From IMG/VR virus record IMGVR_UViG_3300003885_000147, positions 1-20,833 of that record: a DNA stretch of 20,833 bases. One strand, given 5' to 3'. The stretch comes from a virus. This document shows, piece after piece, positions 6,318 to 14,044 of the stretch. A program made the translations under genes and the position numbers. The number at the start of each line of letters is the position of its first letter. Position 1 is the stretch's first letter. The notes under the pieces were generated by a model. That model did no database searches and was not told where the DNA came from. It saw only the letters and a list, made by a program, of their open reading frames with translations.

Positions 6318-7190
6318 CTAGAATTGTTGACCGCATGCATTGTTTCTCGCCACCGTTAAATTCCCAACATCGGTAGCGTTGGCGTCGGTTGCGAATGGGA
6401 ACTTTTCGATAATATCAAGAGGTCCATTCCCCCCACTTACATAACCATTATTTGATGACGATTGCCCTGCTGTATCTGCTCTTAATGATGTCAAATTCCC
6501 TACGTCAGTGGCGTTGGCATCGGTTGCGAAGGGGAACTTGTCGATTACGTCAGAGGGTCCGGTCTGCCCGCCAGATGTATATCCTGATATTAAAGACGAT
6601 TGGCCTGAGACAGAATATCGACCTACTGTCAAATTCCCTACGTCAGTGGCGTTGGCATCGGTTGCGAAGGGGAACTTGTCGATGATGTCAGTACCTGTGT
6701 TCCCAATTCCACCGCTGGTATATCCACTTATGTCTGATGATTGACCAGCACACAGATGTCTTAAATCTGTCAAGTTTCCTACATCGGTAGCATTGGCGTC
6801 GGTTGCAAATGGGAATTTATCGATGATGTCCTGCTTTGTAGTACCGACGAGACCCCCGCTGGTATAACCGTTGTCTAGTGACGATTGTCCTGTCACATTA
6901 GCTCTGGGTACTGTCAAATTCCCTACGTCAGTGGCGTTGGCATCGGTTGCGAAGGGGAACTTGTCGATTACGTCAGAATTTGCTCCGTTCCACCCTCCTG
7001 ATGAATAACCGTAACTTTTTGAAGACTGTCCACCTGGTGTGTTTCTCGCCACCGTTAGATTCCCAACGTCAGTAGCATTGGTATCAGAAGAAAATGGGAA
7101 TTTATCGATTACGTCAGTATATGTCCCACCACCACTGGTATATCCTCTGACCAGTCCTCCGCTGCGAAACATAACTGGTCTGATTAGCAT
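6318..7190 (-). CDS. Six-unit beta-propeller-like repeat protein, putative receptor-binding or fibre-tip protein
   Basis: The 290-aa protein is almost entirely six tandem units of 44-48 residues. Each unit runs GYTSGG, a variable loop, DVIDKFPF, ATDANATDVGNLT, an arginine-centred variable loop and GQSS. Short Gly-Gly strands and a buried aromatic motif repeated this way resemble Kelch-type beta-propeller blades. The first GYTSGG strand at the N-terminus would close the ring with the last, shortened unit (ending CGQQF). The conserved parts would be the scaffold. The loops between them, the only variable parts, would lie on one face, as in a ligand-binding propeller. The start overlaps the fibre gene stop (TAATG), so the two are coupled. 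The propeller fold and receptor role are inferences. Confidence 0.7.
   Translation of the reverse strand: MLIRPVMFRSGGLVRGYTSGGGTYTDVIDKFPFSSDTNATDVGNLTVARNTPGGQSSKSYGYSSGGWNGANSDVIDKFPFATDANATDVGNLTVPRANVTGQSSLDNGYTSGGLVGTTKQDIIDKFPFATDANATDVGNLTDLRHLCAGQSSDISGYTSGGIGNTGTDIIDKFPFATDANATDVGNLTVGRYSVSGQSSLISGYTSGGQTGPSDVIDKFPFATDANATDVGNLTSLRADTAGQSSSNNGYVSGGNGPLDIIEKFPFATDANATDVGNLTVARNNACGQQF
6354..7140. repeat. Six tandem DNA repeats of about 140 bp with near-identical cores
   Basis: Each unit contains a conserved core that codes for DKFPFATDANATDVGNLT, separated by variable loop-coding DNA. The cores at 6489-6554 and 6912-6977 are identical over 66 bases, and 6624-6683 is identical to 6909-6968 over 60 bases. 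The cores near 6355, 6766 and 7051 differ at many third positions. This mosaic of identical and diverged copies suggests repeated recombination or gene conversion between units. It is not a CRISPR array: the whole stretch is one open frame and the spacers encode loops. Confidence 0.9.
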
Positions 7191-8149
7191 TATGAGAACG
7201 GCCCTTGACCAACCCCATCCATCACGGTTCCATTACCGAAGAATGAAATCCACATATATTCATTTATTCCCTGCGGAATAGTTGGTGCCGATCCGTTGAC
7301 CCATTTGTAATTTGTGCCGAACGTTAACGCCCGTCCTCCTGTGGCATCCTGAGATATCCTGATGGCATAGGTCCCTCCGTCTTTGATGTTGGTCGGGTTA
7401 TCTAGCTGCGCTGTAACGCCTGTCAACGTGAGATTGGCTACCTGTTGTGTATTCAGGTTCCATGCCACATTCGCTCCCCATGTAAGTGCAGCAGATGGAC
7501 TGAAGTTCTTTTGCCCGGTGAAATCCTCAGAGGTCTTCCTGGCCATCATGATGTTGTCACTGATAGCTCCGGTAGAGATCTTAACTCCACCGAGAATTCC
7601 GCTGGTACGGGCCGTGGCGCCATTTGTGACCTGCACAGAAGCGATATCGATATCGATGCCTTCAAAGTGCGTTCCGGCCGCAGACACCTGAACGTCGTTC
7701 GCTCCCGCACCGGTAACGCGAAGATTGATCTGTTGCCTTGCTCCAGTCATCAACATCTGGAATGTCGATACAGCTATGATCGCCAGCGGACTCTCTCCTA
7801 CGATCATGATGTCGGCATTAGCCAGTGCCAGGTTAGCCAATAATGTATGAGTACCATCAAGGATCATCACACGTGATCCTGCCAGTACCAACGTATCGTC
7901 TAGATCAGCAATGACATTTGTTGCTTCGTTTGCTGTGACTTGTGCCGATGATCCGACAATTATATCGAAGTACGAACCCTGAAGACCGAGCTGCCATTGG
8001 CTCAAGTTGTACAGTGCCCAATTAAAGTATTGGAACGGTGGCTTCTCCTGGTAAACGAATCCAAGATCTCGCTTTGCCAGCCCAGGATCTGTAATCCTCG
8101 CGGCCTCTCCGTTCGGTATCCACAACGGAAGGTTTGGTTTATTTGCCAT
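7190..8149 (-). CDS. Tail fibre-like protein
   Basis: The 319-aa product starts with a short conserved-looking region (WIPNGEAARITDPG and GFVYQEKPPFQYFNWALYN), similar to N-termini of phage fibre proteins that attach to the baseplate. The middle, about residues 75-220, is a run of short beta strands with many Ala, Thr, Val and Asp residues, as in a trimeric beta-helix shaft. The C-terminal 90 residues (TWGANVAWNL, GTYAIRISQDATGGRALTFG, EYMWISFFGNG) look like a compact beta domain common at fibre tips. AGGAG lies seven bases before the ATG, which overlaps the previous stop (TGATG). It is the first gene after the baseplate wedge proteins, where side fibres are usually encoded. No intramolecular chaperone or enzymatic motif was recognised. 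Confidence 0.7.
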   Translation of the reverse strand: MANKPNLPLWIPNGEAARITDPGLAKRDLGFVYQEKPPFQYFNWALYNLSQWQLGLQGSYFDIIVGSSAQVTANEATNVIADLDDTLVLAGSRVMILDGTHTLLANLALANADIMIVGESPLAIIAVSTFQMLMTGARQQINLRVTGAGANDVQVSAAGTHFEGIDIDIASVQVTNGATARTSGILGGVKISTGAISDNIMMARKTSEDFTGQKNFSPSAALTWGANVAWNLNTQQVANLTLTGVTAQLDNPTNIKDGGTYAIRISQDATGGRALTFGTNYKWVNGSAPTIPQGINEYMWISFFGNGTVMDGVGQGPFS

Positions 8150-8325
8150 CAGATTCTCCTACCTAATTGTCCGCCGTCTGTGAGGGCTTCATCTCCAAAC
8201 CCGTGGAGTGGGTCGATTGGCCCATTGCCACCTACAACTTCTGATTCATCTGAAAACTGGAAGTTGTTCGTTAGTTCGTTTCGTATCAGATCCAATCGTA
8301 CACCACCGGCCCGGACCGCGGTCAT
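8149..8325 (-). CDS. C-terminal part of the DUF2612-like baseplate protein in the -1 frame
   Basis: This frame encodes 58 aa from the ATG at 8325, or 76 aa from a GTG at 8379. The start (MTAVRAGGVRLDLI) and end (HGFGDEALTDGGQLGRRI) match the usual C-terminal half of DUF2612-type proteins, in which AAGVRLDL is followed by a glycine-rich FGF-like end. The ATG overlaps the stop of the upstream ORF as ATGA, so it could be translated separately by coupling. Alternatively one base has been lost around 8340 and the two ORFs were one gene of about 207 codons. It lacks an independent fold signature, which favours a broken or split gene. Confidence 0.6.
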   Translation of the reverse strand: MTAVRAGGVRLDLIRNELTNNFQFSDESEVVGGNGPIDPLHGFGDEALTDGGQLGRRI

Positions 8326-8771
8326 TCCTGAAACGAGTTCAGCATCGGGTCTTGTGGATCCAGGTCGTCGCTGATCCACGTCATGATGACCGTTGCCAGG
8401 GTTATCTCTGCAAGATCGAGGGTGTCTGTTCCGGATACTCCAGCGAGATTTATGAATGCCGTCAGCAGGGTTTCTATCTCCCCACCTTTCGCAAGTTCGC
8501 CAGCACGCGCTATAAGTCTGGTCCTGTAGTTCCCGTCTGTCTCGGTTGGCGTTCTGGCCAGGTCGACGATCTCTCCGATTCCGTCGAGCTGTGTTCCTGC
8601 TGCAACCGTGAGGTGACGCTGATCGAGCAGCTGGAACAACATCGTCTCGATGTTCTGAGCCTCATTAACAAATGAATCTAGCAGGGCCTCGATATTGGTC
8701 TTCCCTTGCATGAATCCAGGAAGACGATCTTTAGCAAGCGTCTGATGGTCTGTGATCTGTTTTATTGCCAT
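8322..8771 (-). CDS. DUF2612-like baseplate wedge protein, N-terminal part (Mu gp48 position)
   Basis: The 149-aa product begins with a helical region typical of the third baseplate wedge component (NIEALLDSFVNEAQNIETMLFQLLDQR). It continues with GTQLDGIGEIVDLARTP and NYRTRLIARAGELAKGGEIETLL, both DUF2612 hallmarks. It ends early at 8322 after MTWISDDLDPQDPML. Normal family members run on into a VRAAGVRLDL segment, which here is encoded in the -1 frame (8149-8325). In Mu-like and Pam3-like phages this protein links the J-type wedge to the fibres. A mini-ORF ATGGCATAA at 8782-8774 precedes the ATG, and no Shine-Dalgarno sequence is seen. Confidence 0.75.
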   Translation of the reverse strand: MAIKQITDHQTLAKDRLPGFMQGKTNIEALLDSFVNEAQNIETMLFQLLDQRHLTVAAGTQLDGIGEIVDLARTPTETDGNYRTRLIARAGELAKGGEIETLLTAFINLAGVSGTDTLDLAEITLATVIMTWISDDLDPQDPMLNSFQE

Positions 8772-8795
8772 TGTTATGCCATTTTTATCACATTG

Positions 8796-10172
8796 TTATA
8801 TCTGGGTGATCGTGATTCTGGCGCTGTCGAAGTCAGCGATCTCAGTTGCCTGAATGATGATGTTGTTATCAATCGTAGGGCTAGGAGCCGTACCGATCCG
8901 TACTACCACGTCAGTGATCCCAGGAACGTCTGCGAAAGAAGCGATCAGGACCGGGTTGACGATCACATCTTCTCCTATCTGAAGTGCGTCTCCGTAGGCG
9001 AGCACGCGGGTCTGTACCTGGGTATCTCCGTCAGCCGGATAGTTGGCATCGACGGTCAGATCAAGCTCTAAATATATCGATATTGTTGTAGGTCTGGAGA
9101 AGCTGATCGTGTGGCTGTTTCCCTGGCTATCTACTGATGTCCCGGATGTGCTGCCGAACGTCTCGATGCCTGCCGACTTCTTATTGAACAGTTCATCGAA
9201 TATCTCCTGATCAACTCCGCCGACCACAAGGGCTTCAACCGAATGAGGTGGTCTTCCGTTGACATCGGTTACGTCCGTCACGTTCTCGAACACTATCGCC
9301 TGGGTGACGCTCGTTATCGTGAGAAGGGCACCACGGATTGCTTCAAGAGTAGCGCTACCTGATCCCAATAATGCCGCGACCCTCCTGGTTCGGAACGATG
9401 CATCCGTCTCTGCGTCAGCCCCTTTTGTGGCGTCTGCGAAGTTTTCAACTCGTGTCCATCCTGGGGTTGGCGTGATGATTTGGTTAAGTGTTCCAGCGAG
9501 CGCCTGGATCGGTCCAGTGCTAATAGCAGTCACTGTTCCTGGCGTCGCCGGATCAGCATCAATCGTTCCCGTGGCCGGCGTCGTAGGCGTTGTCGTGATC
9601 TGGTACTCGTAGTTATCCACGTCAACCACGACGGTGATCTGATGCAGGATGTTGTATTCGGTCTGATCGGCATTGTTCATGAACGCCCAGTCCCCGACTA
9701 CCCTTCCGTGTCCTACCGCATTTACCGAGACCGTCGACCCTATTCTGGTGATGCCGGTAACGGAGAAGTTTGATCCAGACAGTGTGATGTCTGCGTCGAG
9801 TTGGAACTGGTCCCCAGCATCCTGGGTAGCGATGATCGAATCTTTAGTAACAAGCGTAGCGTTAGTCCCGGCTAGGTACACGTTCGATGTAGATTTCGTT
9901 GCGGCGTTCGGCGCGATACCTGTTATCTCTCCGATCCTTGCCAGAGAGGTACCGCTTGCCGAGTTTGGATACTGTGCGTTGTATATTGCCTGTGCCAGCG
10001 CCCACACCTCCTCGTACCGGTCAGATATGATGCCGATCAACTTTCCGAACTGTGTGTCCGGTGTGGTCTTGATGCCGGCGCCGAACGATACACGGAGAGC
10101 AGCTTCAAGCTCAGACTTCAGGTCGGTAAGCTGTTTCTTTACGAATCCTGTTGATGTGAGTCCGAATGGCAT
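8796..10172 (-). CDS. Baseplate wedge protein, J-like (Mu gp47 type)
   Basis: The 458-aa protein has the J-family pattern. There is an N-terminal helical region (DLKSELEAALRVSFGAGI, FGKLIGIISDRYEEVW), the segment YPNSASGTSLARIGEITG, then GADAETDASFRTRRVAALLGSG, and a C-terminal part (GDALQIGEDVIVNPVL, VPGITDVVVRIG). In contractile tails this subunit forms the wedge arms that open to trigger sheath contraction. Residues about 138-204 look like an inserted small beta domain (VTGITRIGSTVSVNAVGHG, then NADQTEYN, then PTTPATGTI), similar in pattern to the insert in the sheath. GAGGAG lies before the ATG, and the gene follows the gp25-like gene by 15 bases, the usual order. Confidence 0.88.
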   Translation of the reverse strand: MPFGLTSTGFVKKQLTDLKSELEAALRVSFGAGIKTTPDTQFGKLIGIISDRYEEVWALAQAIYNAQYPNSASGTSLARIGEITGIAPNAATKSTSNVYLAGTNATLVTKDSIIATQDAGDQFQLDADITLSGSNFSVTGITRIGSTVSVNAVGHGRVVGDWAFMNNADQTEYNILHQITVVVDVDNYEYQITTTPTTPATGTIDADPATPGTVTAISTGPIQALAGTLNQIITPTPGWTRVENFADATKGADAETDASFRTRRVAALLGSGSATLEAIRGALLTITSVTQAIVFENVTDVTDVNGRPPHSVEALVVGGVDQEIFDELFNKKSAGIETFGSTSGTSVDSQGNSHTISFSRPTTISIYLELDLTVDANYPADGDTQVQTRVLAYGDALQIGEDVIVNPVLIASFADVPGITDVVVRIGTAPSPTIDNNIIIQATEIADFDSARITITQI

Positions 10173-10187
10173 AACGTCTCCTCGTTT

Positions 10188-10541
10188 CTATATCGTGATC
10201 GTATCACTCAGGACTGCGCCCGTCGTGTTGACGGTGTAGCTGATCGTCATCTTGCGCTTGCTGTCTATCGTGACGTCGAACTCCGTAAAGGTGCCTCCAT
10301 TCTCGAGGGATTTCAGGATCTCGTCTTTCAGGATGGACGTGATGATGTCCAGCCTCGGATTCTTGACCAGTATGTCGTTCCTGTAGTCAGGCCCGAACTC
10401 GAGGTCAAGGAACCATTCCCCCATGAATGTCGCCAGCCTGTCCCGGATGGCCTGTCCCTGGGCGTCGTTGTGGTTCAACAGTACGAGGTCCCCTTTTTCG
10501 AGAGTAAGGTCGTTCGTGAACTTGAGATCAACGTGTGCCAT
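10188..10541 (-). CDS. Baseplate wedge protein, gp25/gpW-like (Mu gp46 type)
   Basis: The 117-aa product contains the features of the gp25-like family: an N-terminal DLKFTNDLTLEKGDLVLL, the segment AIRDRLATFMGEWFLDLEFG, then YRNDILVKNPRLDIITSILKDEIL and a C-terminal strand pair. This subunit starts sheath polymerisation and ties the wedges to the hub. Its start overlaps the spike stop (TGATG), and the J-like gene follows directly, the order found in Mu-like and Pam3-like baseplates. Length and motif order are normal for the family. Confidence 0.85.
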   Translation of the reverse strand: MAHVDLKFTNDLTLEKGDLVLLNHNDAQGQAIRDRLATFMGEWFLDLEFGPDYRNDILVKNPRLDIITSILKDEILKSLENGGTFTEFDVTIDSKRKMTISYTVNTTGAVLSDTITI

Positions 10542-11239
10542 CAGATTTTTATATTTCCGAGTTTAGTTACTTCTGCATCGACAGAAGTCTTAATCCCGTC
10601 GACCGCAGTTTTAATGGTAGCAAATGAGGCGGAGTTGATTGGCGTTGATGTGACGGCTCCGGTCTCGGTGTGTGTGATTGCCTGAATGTCTGTCATGGTC
10701 TGGGATACCTGAGCGGTCAGCTCGCTCAGCTTGACGAACGCGTTGTACGCGATGGCCAGCAGCTCATCGGTCCCGTTTCCAAGGGTGACCTTCGTCCCTG
10801 GCTCCACGTGAAGCTCGAGTGCGTTAGGATTATCTGCCGTTATCGGTTTCCCCTCCGGATATCCTCCCAGAATGGCATAGGCGTCACTCAGATGGTGCTG
10901 GCGCGTGTCCAGGGCCTCAGCCTCAGTTCCATCCCCCTGCAGCCACGCCTCCATGGATCGGTCTGAGAAGACCACCGTCACAATGTCCCCACGGGCCACA
11001 GGAAGCCGTATGAGCGCGTTTCCGGTTCTGGGGTGCAATACCGGCACTTTGTTAACGATGGGCAGCAGAGTCGCCTGTGAGGCTCCGTAGAACCGTCTCT
11101 TGATCAGGGGTTGTATAGACGCGATGTGCGTGTCTGGATCGTATTTGTGAATCCTGCCTGGAAGGCAAACGCGCAACTCTCCGGACATCTCGACGAACGC
11201 CTGCTCGATCAGCCTGGCTAAGGTGGGGGTCTCTGACAT
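10541..11239 (-). CDS. Baseplate spike protein (gp138/Mu gp45-like)
   Basis: The 232-aa protein begins with an OB-fold-like region (SGELRVCLPGRIHKYDPDTH, ASIQPLIKRRF, NKVPVLHPRTGNALIRLPVARGD). GDIVTVVFSDRSMEAWLQGDG and a histidine-containing segment (RQHHLSDAYAILGGYP) follow. This layout is that of the membrane-puncturing spike family (gp138 N-terminal domain, Mu gp45). The next part (NALELHVEPGTKVTLGNG) would start the beta-helical needle, and the C-terminal helical or Thr/Ser-rich end is longer than in the simplest spikes. The gene starts at the hub stop (TAATG) and ends at the gp25-like start, fitting a coupled baseplate block. Confidence 0.82.
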   Translation of the reverse strand: MSETPTLARLIEQAFVEMSGELRVCLPGRIHKYDPDTHIASIQPLIKRRFYGASQATLLPIVNKVPVLHPRTGNALIRLPVARGDIVTVVFSDRSMEAWLQGDGTEAEALDTRQHHLSDAYAILGGYPEGKPITADNPNALELHVEPGTKVTLGNGTDELLAIAYNAFVKLSELTAQVSQTMTDIQAITHTETGAVTSTPINSASFATIKTAVDGIKTSVDAEVTKLGNIKI

Positions 11240-12153
11240 TACGGAGCCAAGCTCTGATAGTCTTCTTCAATAAGGTTTGAGTAGACCCCGCTGACCTCGG
11301 TGTACCATTCTTCCCCCCTGGTATCTCCGATGTGAGCGATCTTCTTTGCGTGGTACTCGTTGTTGACGCTGCCTCCACCTGCCTGCAGCGTCCTGCTTAT
11401 CGTGTCAGATTCGACGAAGAACTTCTGGAACAACTTCATCTGTGGCCGCAATAGTGATTTAACATTTACCCCTGTGTAAGTGATCTCTGGTGTCCCGATC
11501 AGGCCGGTCTCCGGCGAGAACGTATTCGACGTTGTCTTCCCACTGTTCGGATCCATCGCCCTGTCGTCGACGTAGACAAGCCCCTGTCCATCCTCGTCGA
11601 TCATGAACGCCAACCCGTACCGTGATAAGAAGTCTGCGGCTACCCTGAACGATAATCCTGAAGCTGAGTATGACGAGACCTTCTTGTTCTTGAGTCTGGT
11701 TGCAGCCTCGTCCGTGATCCTGATATCGAGCAGCATAGGCGCCAGTACCCGATTCACGATTACGCTTGCAGGAGTCGTCCCATCGATACTCTCAACCGTG
11801 ACTCCCTTCTGGGCAGCGTTGTATCCTGTGAATAATTCCATCGTCGTGATCCAGTCTGGCCCCTTCCTTGAGTTGATCGCCGTGATAATGTCGCCGGCGA
11901 ACATTCTGACCTGGTTTCCCCTGTATCCTGCTGACAATGACACGGTAATCACTGGCTCAGCCATGGGTCTGCTGAGATGGTGTGGCCTGGCCAGCAGGTT
12001 TCTGGCGTTTGATGACAGGTTTAATATTGTGATCCGTCCGCTGTTGAACTTCACGGTATCGTTCTTCTCGAGTGAGAACTGTATCCGCAGGTCTGTCACT
12101 GGATTCAGATCCACGCCCTTGAATGCCACCTCTGCGACGCGGTCGAATATCAT
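11239..12153 (-). CDS. Baseplate hub protein (gp27/gpD-like)
   Basis: The 304-aa product has the N-terminal beta domains of phage hub proteins (TDLRIQFSLEKNDTVKFNSG, RITILNLSSNARNLL, PVITVSLSAGYRGNQVRMFAGDI). A middle domain follows (TTPASVIVNRVLAPMLLDI, LSFRVAADFLSRYGLAF), then a C-terminal SLLRPQMKLFQKFFVESDTI segment. FSLEKN, then AGYRG, then FAGDI is typical of the trimeric ring that holds the spike at the tail end. The start overlaps the plug gene stop (ATGA) and the spike gene follows directly. No lysozyme or peptidase domain is fused to it, so any cell-wall digestion during entry would need another protein. Confidence 0.8.
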   Translation of the reverse strand: MIFDRVAEVAFKGVDLNPVTDLRIQFSLEKNDTVKFNSGRITILNLSSNARNLLARPHHLSRPMAEPVITVSLSAGYRGNQVRMFAGDIITAINSRKGPDWITTMELFTGYNAAQKGVTVESIDGTTPASVIVNRVLAPMLLDIRITDEAATRLKNKKVSSYSASGLSFRVAADFLSRYGLAFMIDEDGQGLVYVDDRAMDPNSGKTTSNTFSPETGLIGTPEITYTGVNVKSLLRPQMKLFQKFFVESDTISRTLQAGGGSVNNEYHAKKIAHIGDTRGEEWYTEVSGVYSNLIEEDYQSLAP

Positions 12154-12470
12154 ACCGTCTCGGTGTACTGCATTACGACCCGGTCGCCGAAGTTGACGTC
12201 ATCAGGGTCGGCGCCGAGTCCGTCAAGATCGACTACTGACATAACTCCCACGGGAAGTCCGTTTATTCTCTGGTATTGAGACAGCACGTCTGACGTTTCT
12301 ATAAGCTTCACTCCGCTGACCAGGACGATGCCGTCCCGACCGACGTCCATATGCCATGACCTGTCCCTTGAGTTCCACCGGAATGTCATGTCGTATATGA
12401 CGCCGTCGAGTTCAGTTTGCTGATCGAACGGATCGATGGTGTCGCTTACTGGGATGATGAAGACGTTCAT
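12150..12470 (-). CDS. Baseplate plug protein (Pam3 gp18-like)
   Basis: The 106-aa product shows the pattern of the small plug family: a beta start (VFIIPVSDTIDPFDQQTELDG), YDMTFRWNSRDRSWHMDV, then GLPVGVMSVVDLDG and FGDRVVMQYTE. FRWNxRxxxWxMDI followed by GxxLVxGVKL is the mark of plug proteins in minimal contractile baseplates such as cyanophage Pam3. There the plug fills the space between the hub and the Dit-like ring. Both ends overlap neighbours by ATGA, matching a coupled baseplate operon. Length is normal for the family. Confidence 0.78.
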   Translation of the reverse strand: MNVFIIPVSDTIDPFDQQTELDGVIYDMTFRWNSRDRSWHMDVGRDGIVLVSGVKLIETSDVLSQYQRINGLPVGVMSVVDLDGLGADPDDVNFGDRVVMQYTETV

Positions 12471-12979
12471 ACCGGAATCTTCGTCACGATACCGTTGCTC
12501 CTGACTTTGAGGGCTGTGTGTTTAACGCCGTCCGCGATCCTGTCACGGTTCGTCGCAGCAGTATCTCCCACCACAAGGATCTCCTTCAATCTCGCAGTGA
12601 ACCTGATCGAGCGTCCGTCCAGAGCTGTTCTCGGGACAGATAGCTCCTCGAACATCATCCTGTCATAGACGGCAATCTTGGTAACGACACGGAACGTCTC
12701 CCTGCCCTTTTGCAAGGCAACGAGGGATTTGAATGCGTCAGCCGAAGTTCCTGGTCCCCGGAAGCTTACAAGCGACTGAGTAGCATCAGAGATCCTTCCC
12801 TCGATCTGCAGCGTAGTAGGCTGCAGTACGACGTGGTCTGTGAACACAGTCCCATCCTCTACCGGATTCTCGGTCAACTGTGCAGGGAACCTGTGGTCCT
12901 CGCTGAGCGACGCGTCAAGCTCGACTGTCCCGATCTTGACCTTCGTTATGGTCTGGAATCCAAGTATCGATACAGCCAC
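12467..12979 (-). CDS. Dit-like baseplate protein
   Basis: The 170-aa product opens at a GTG (12979) with GGAGG eight bases upstream and immediately follows the tape measure stop. The segments ITKVKIGTVELDASLSEDH, LTENPVEDGTVFTDHVVLQP and LQIEGRISDA fit the N-terminal Dit-like domain of small contractile-tail phages, which connects the tail tube to the hub. The centre contains a helical stretch (ADAFKSLVALQKGRETFRVV), and the C-terminal part (RSIRFTARLKEILVV) completes the barrel. The position between tape measure and plug is that of known homologues. Confidence 0.78.
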   Translation of the reverse strand: MAVSILGFQTITKVKIGTVELDASLSEDHRFPAQLTENPVEDGTVFTDHVVLQPTTLQIEGRISDATQSLVSFRGPGTSADAFKSLVALQKGRETFRVVTKIAVYDRMMFEELSVPRTALDGRSIRFTARLKEILVVGDTAATNRDRIADGVKHTALKVRSNGIVTKIPV

Positions 12980-14044
12980 TTATCTGTCCTCCGTCTGGAC
13001 CATCTCTCGCGATGCGTCTCTGACTATACCTGATACCACACGCTTGACCTCGCCGGCTATCTTGTCGTCTCCGCTCGCTGTCACGTTTATGTTGAACACG
13101 GCGCTGAGGATGTTTCTGCCGAGTTTTCCAGCTTCGACGCTCGTCTTGATTACGTTTTCAGGGAGACCAATGGCTCTACCACCAGCAACAGCGGGATCCT
13201 CGATAAACGATTTAAACATGCCGCTCTTTTTCGCCTTGTCGCTCGTGACGACGATCTTGTCGAGCAGGATGTTAAGTTTGTTTAATGCAGGAACGAGCAG
13301 TTTGGTTAACGACTCAGATAGGTTGTCCATCGTCTTCTTAAAGCTGGCAGCTGCCCTATCTGCCTCGAACACGGCATCAGGGATCGCTTTGAGGTTCCTG
13401 CTGATGACGCCGCTTGATCGTCCGGTGTTTCTAAGGAACGCGTTCAGCCGCTGCGCTCTGCCGATGCCGCTGGTGAACTCTCCGCCTGGTGCGATGGCGT
13501 TGAGTTGGTCCTGCAGGTTCTGAATCCTTGTCTTGGTAAATCCTGGAACGTCTGCCAGGAATCCGAAGTTACCGGATTCGATTCCCTGTGTGATGCTGGA
13601 GAATAGGTCTTTTACGTTCTTGCCGGTCAGCAGGGATAGTTTCGCGGCAAGCTCGAAAGTCCTTTTGAAGGATTCCATCTTTCCTTCACCACGACCGAAT
13701 ATCTGGAAAAATTCTGTGCCAGCGGAGAAGAAGTCCTTGCCTGTTATTTTGGTGCCAAACCCACGTCTGATCTGATCAAGACTTCTCTGAACAGAGAGCA
13801 GCTGTTGTTCGAGTTGTGCTGTGCTCAGTCCGGTGAACCGCTCCATGTTGAACCGGGCTCGCTCGATTGAGATGCCGAGCTTCCCCATCGCGGTGACGCC
13901 GGCGACCCCGAGCGATATTCCGAACAACTTAGCGAGGCGCCTGGTTCCGCTCCTCATTTTCCGCATCGTGCGCTCGAACTGATCGACGCCCTTCTTGTCG
14001 GTCTCGAACTTGAACCGGGTTACGACTTCGCGCAGGACTGGCAT
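12980..14044 (-). CDS. Short tail tape measure protein
   Basis: At 354 aa this is short for a tape measure. The sequence is basic and mostly helical, with an N-terminal KKGVDQFERTMRKMRSG segment like other tape measures, a hydrophobic stretch at about residues 38-58 (LAKLFGISLGVAGVTAMG) and long helical repeats to the end. It fills the position right after the tail chaperone: the frameshifted chaperone stop TAA is directly followed by this ATG. With the common rule of about 0.15 nm of tail per residue, the tail would be roughly 50 nm. GAGG lies eight bases upstream of the ATG. No lytic transglycosylase or peptidase domain is seen. Confidence 0.85.
   Translation of the reverse strand: MPVLREVVTRFKFETDKKGVDQFERTMRKMRSGTRRLAKLFGISLGVAGVTAMGKLGISIERARFNMERFTGLSTAQLEQQLLSVQRSLDQIRRGFGTKITGKDFFSAGTEFFQIFGRGEGKMESFKRTFELAAKLSLLTGKNVKDLFSSITQGIESGNFGFLADVPGFTKTRIQNLQDQLNAIAPGGEFTSGIGRAQRLNAFLRNTGRSSGVISRNLKAIPDAVFEADRAAASFKKTMDNLSESLTKLLVPALNKLNILLDKIVVTSDKAKKSGMFKSFIEDPAVAGGRAIGLPENVIKTSVEAGKLGRNILSAVFNINVTASGDDKIAGEVKRVVSGIVRDASREMVQTEDR

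Noticed and set aside
6354-7140. Regular repeats with spacers, possible CRISPR array
   Set aside because: The repeats are about 140 bp in period, code for protein throughout in one open frame, and have no cas genes nearby.
6318-8149. Diversity-generating retroelement target
   Set aside because: No reverse transcriptase, no template repeat and no adenine-directed variation pattern is visible; the variation fits blade recombination instead.
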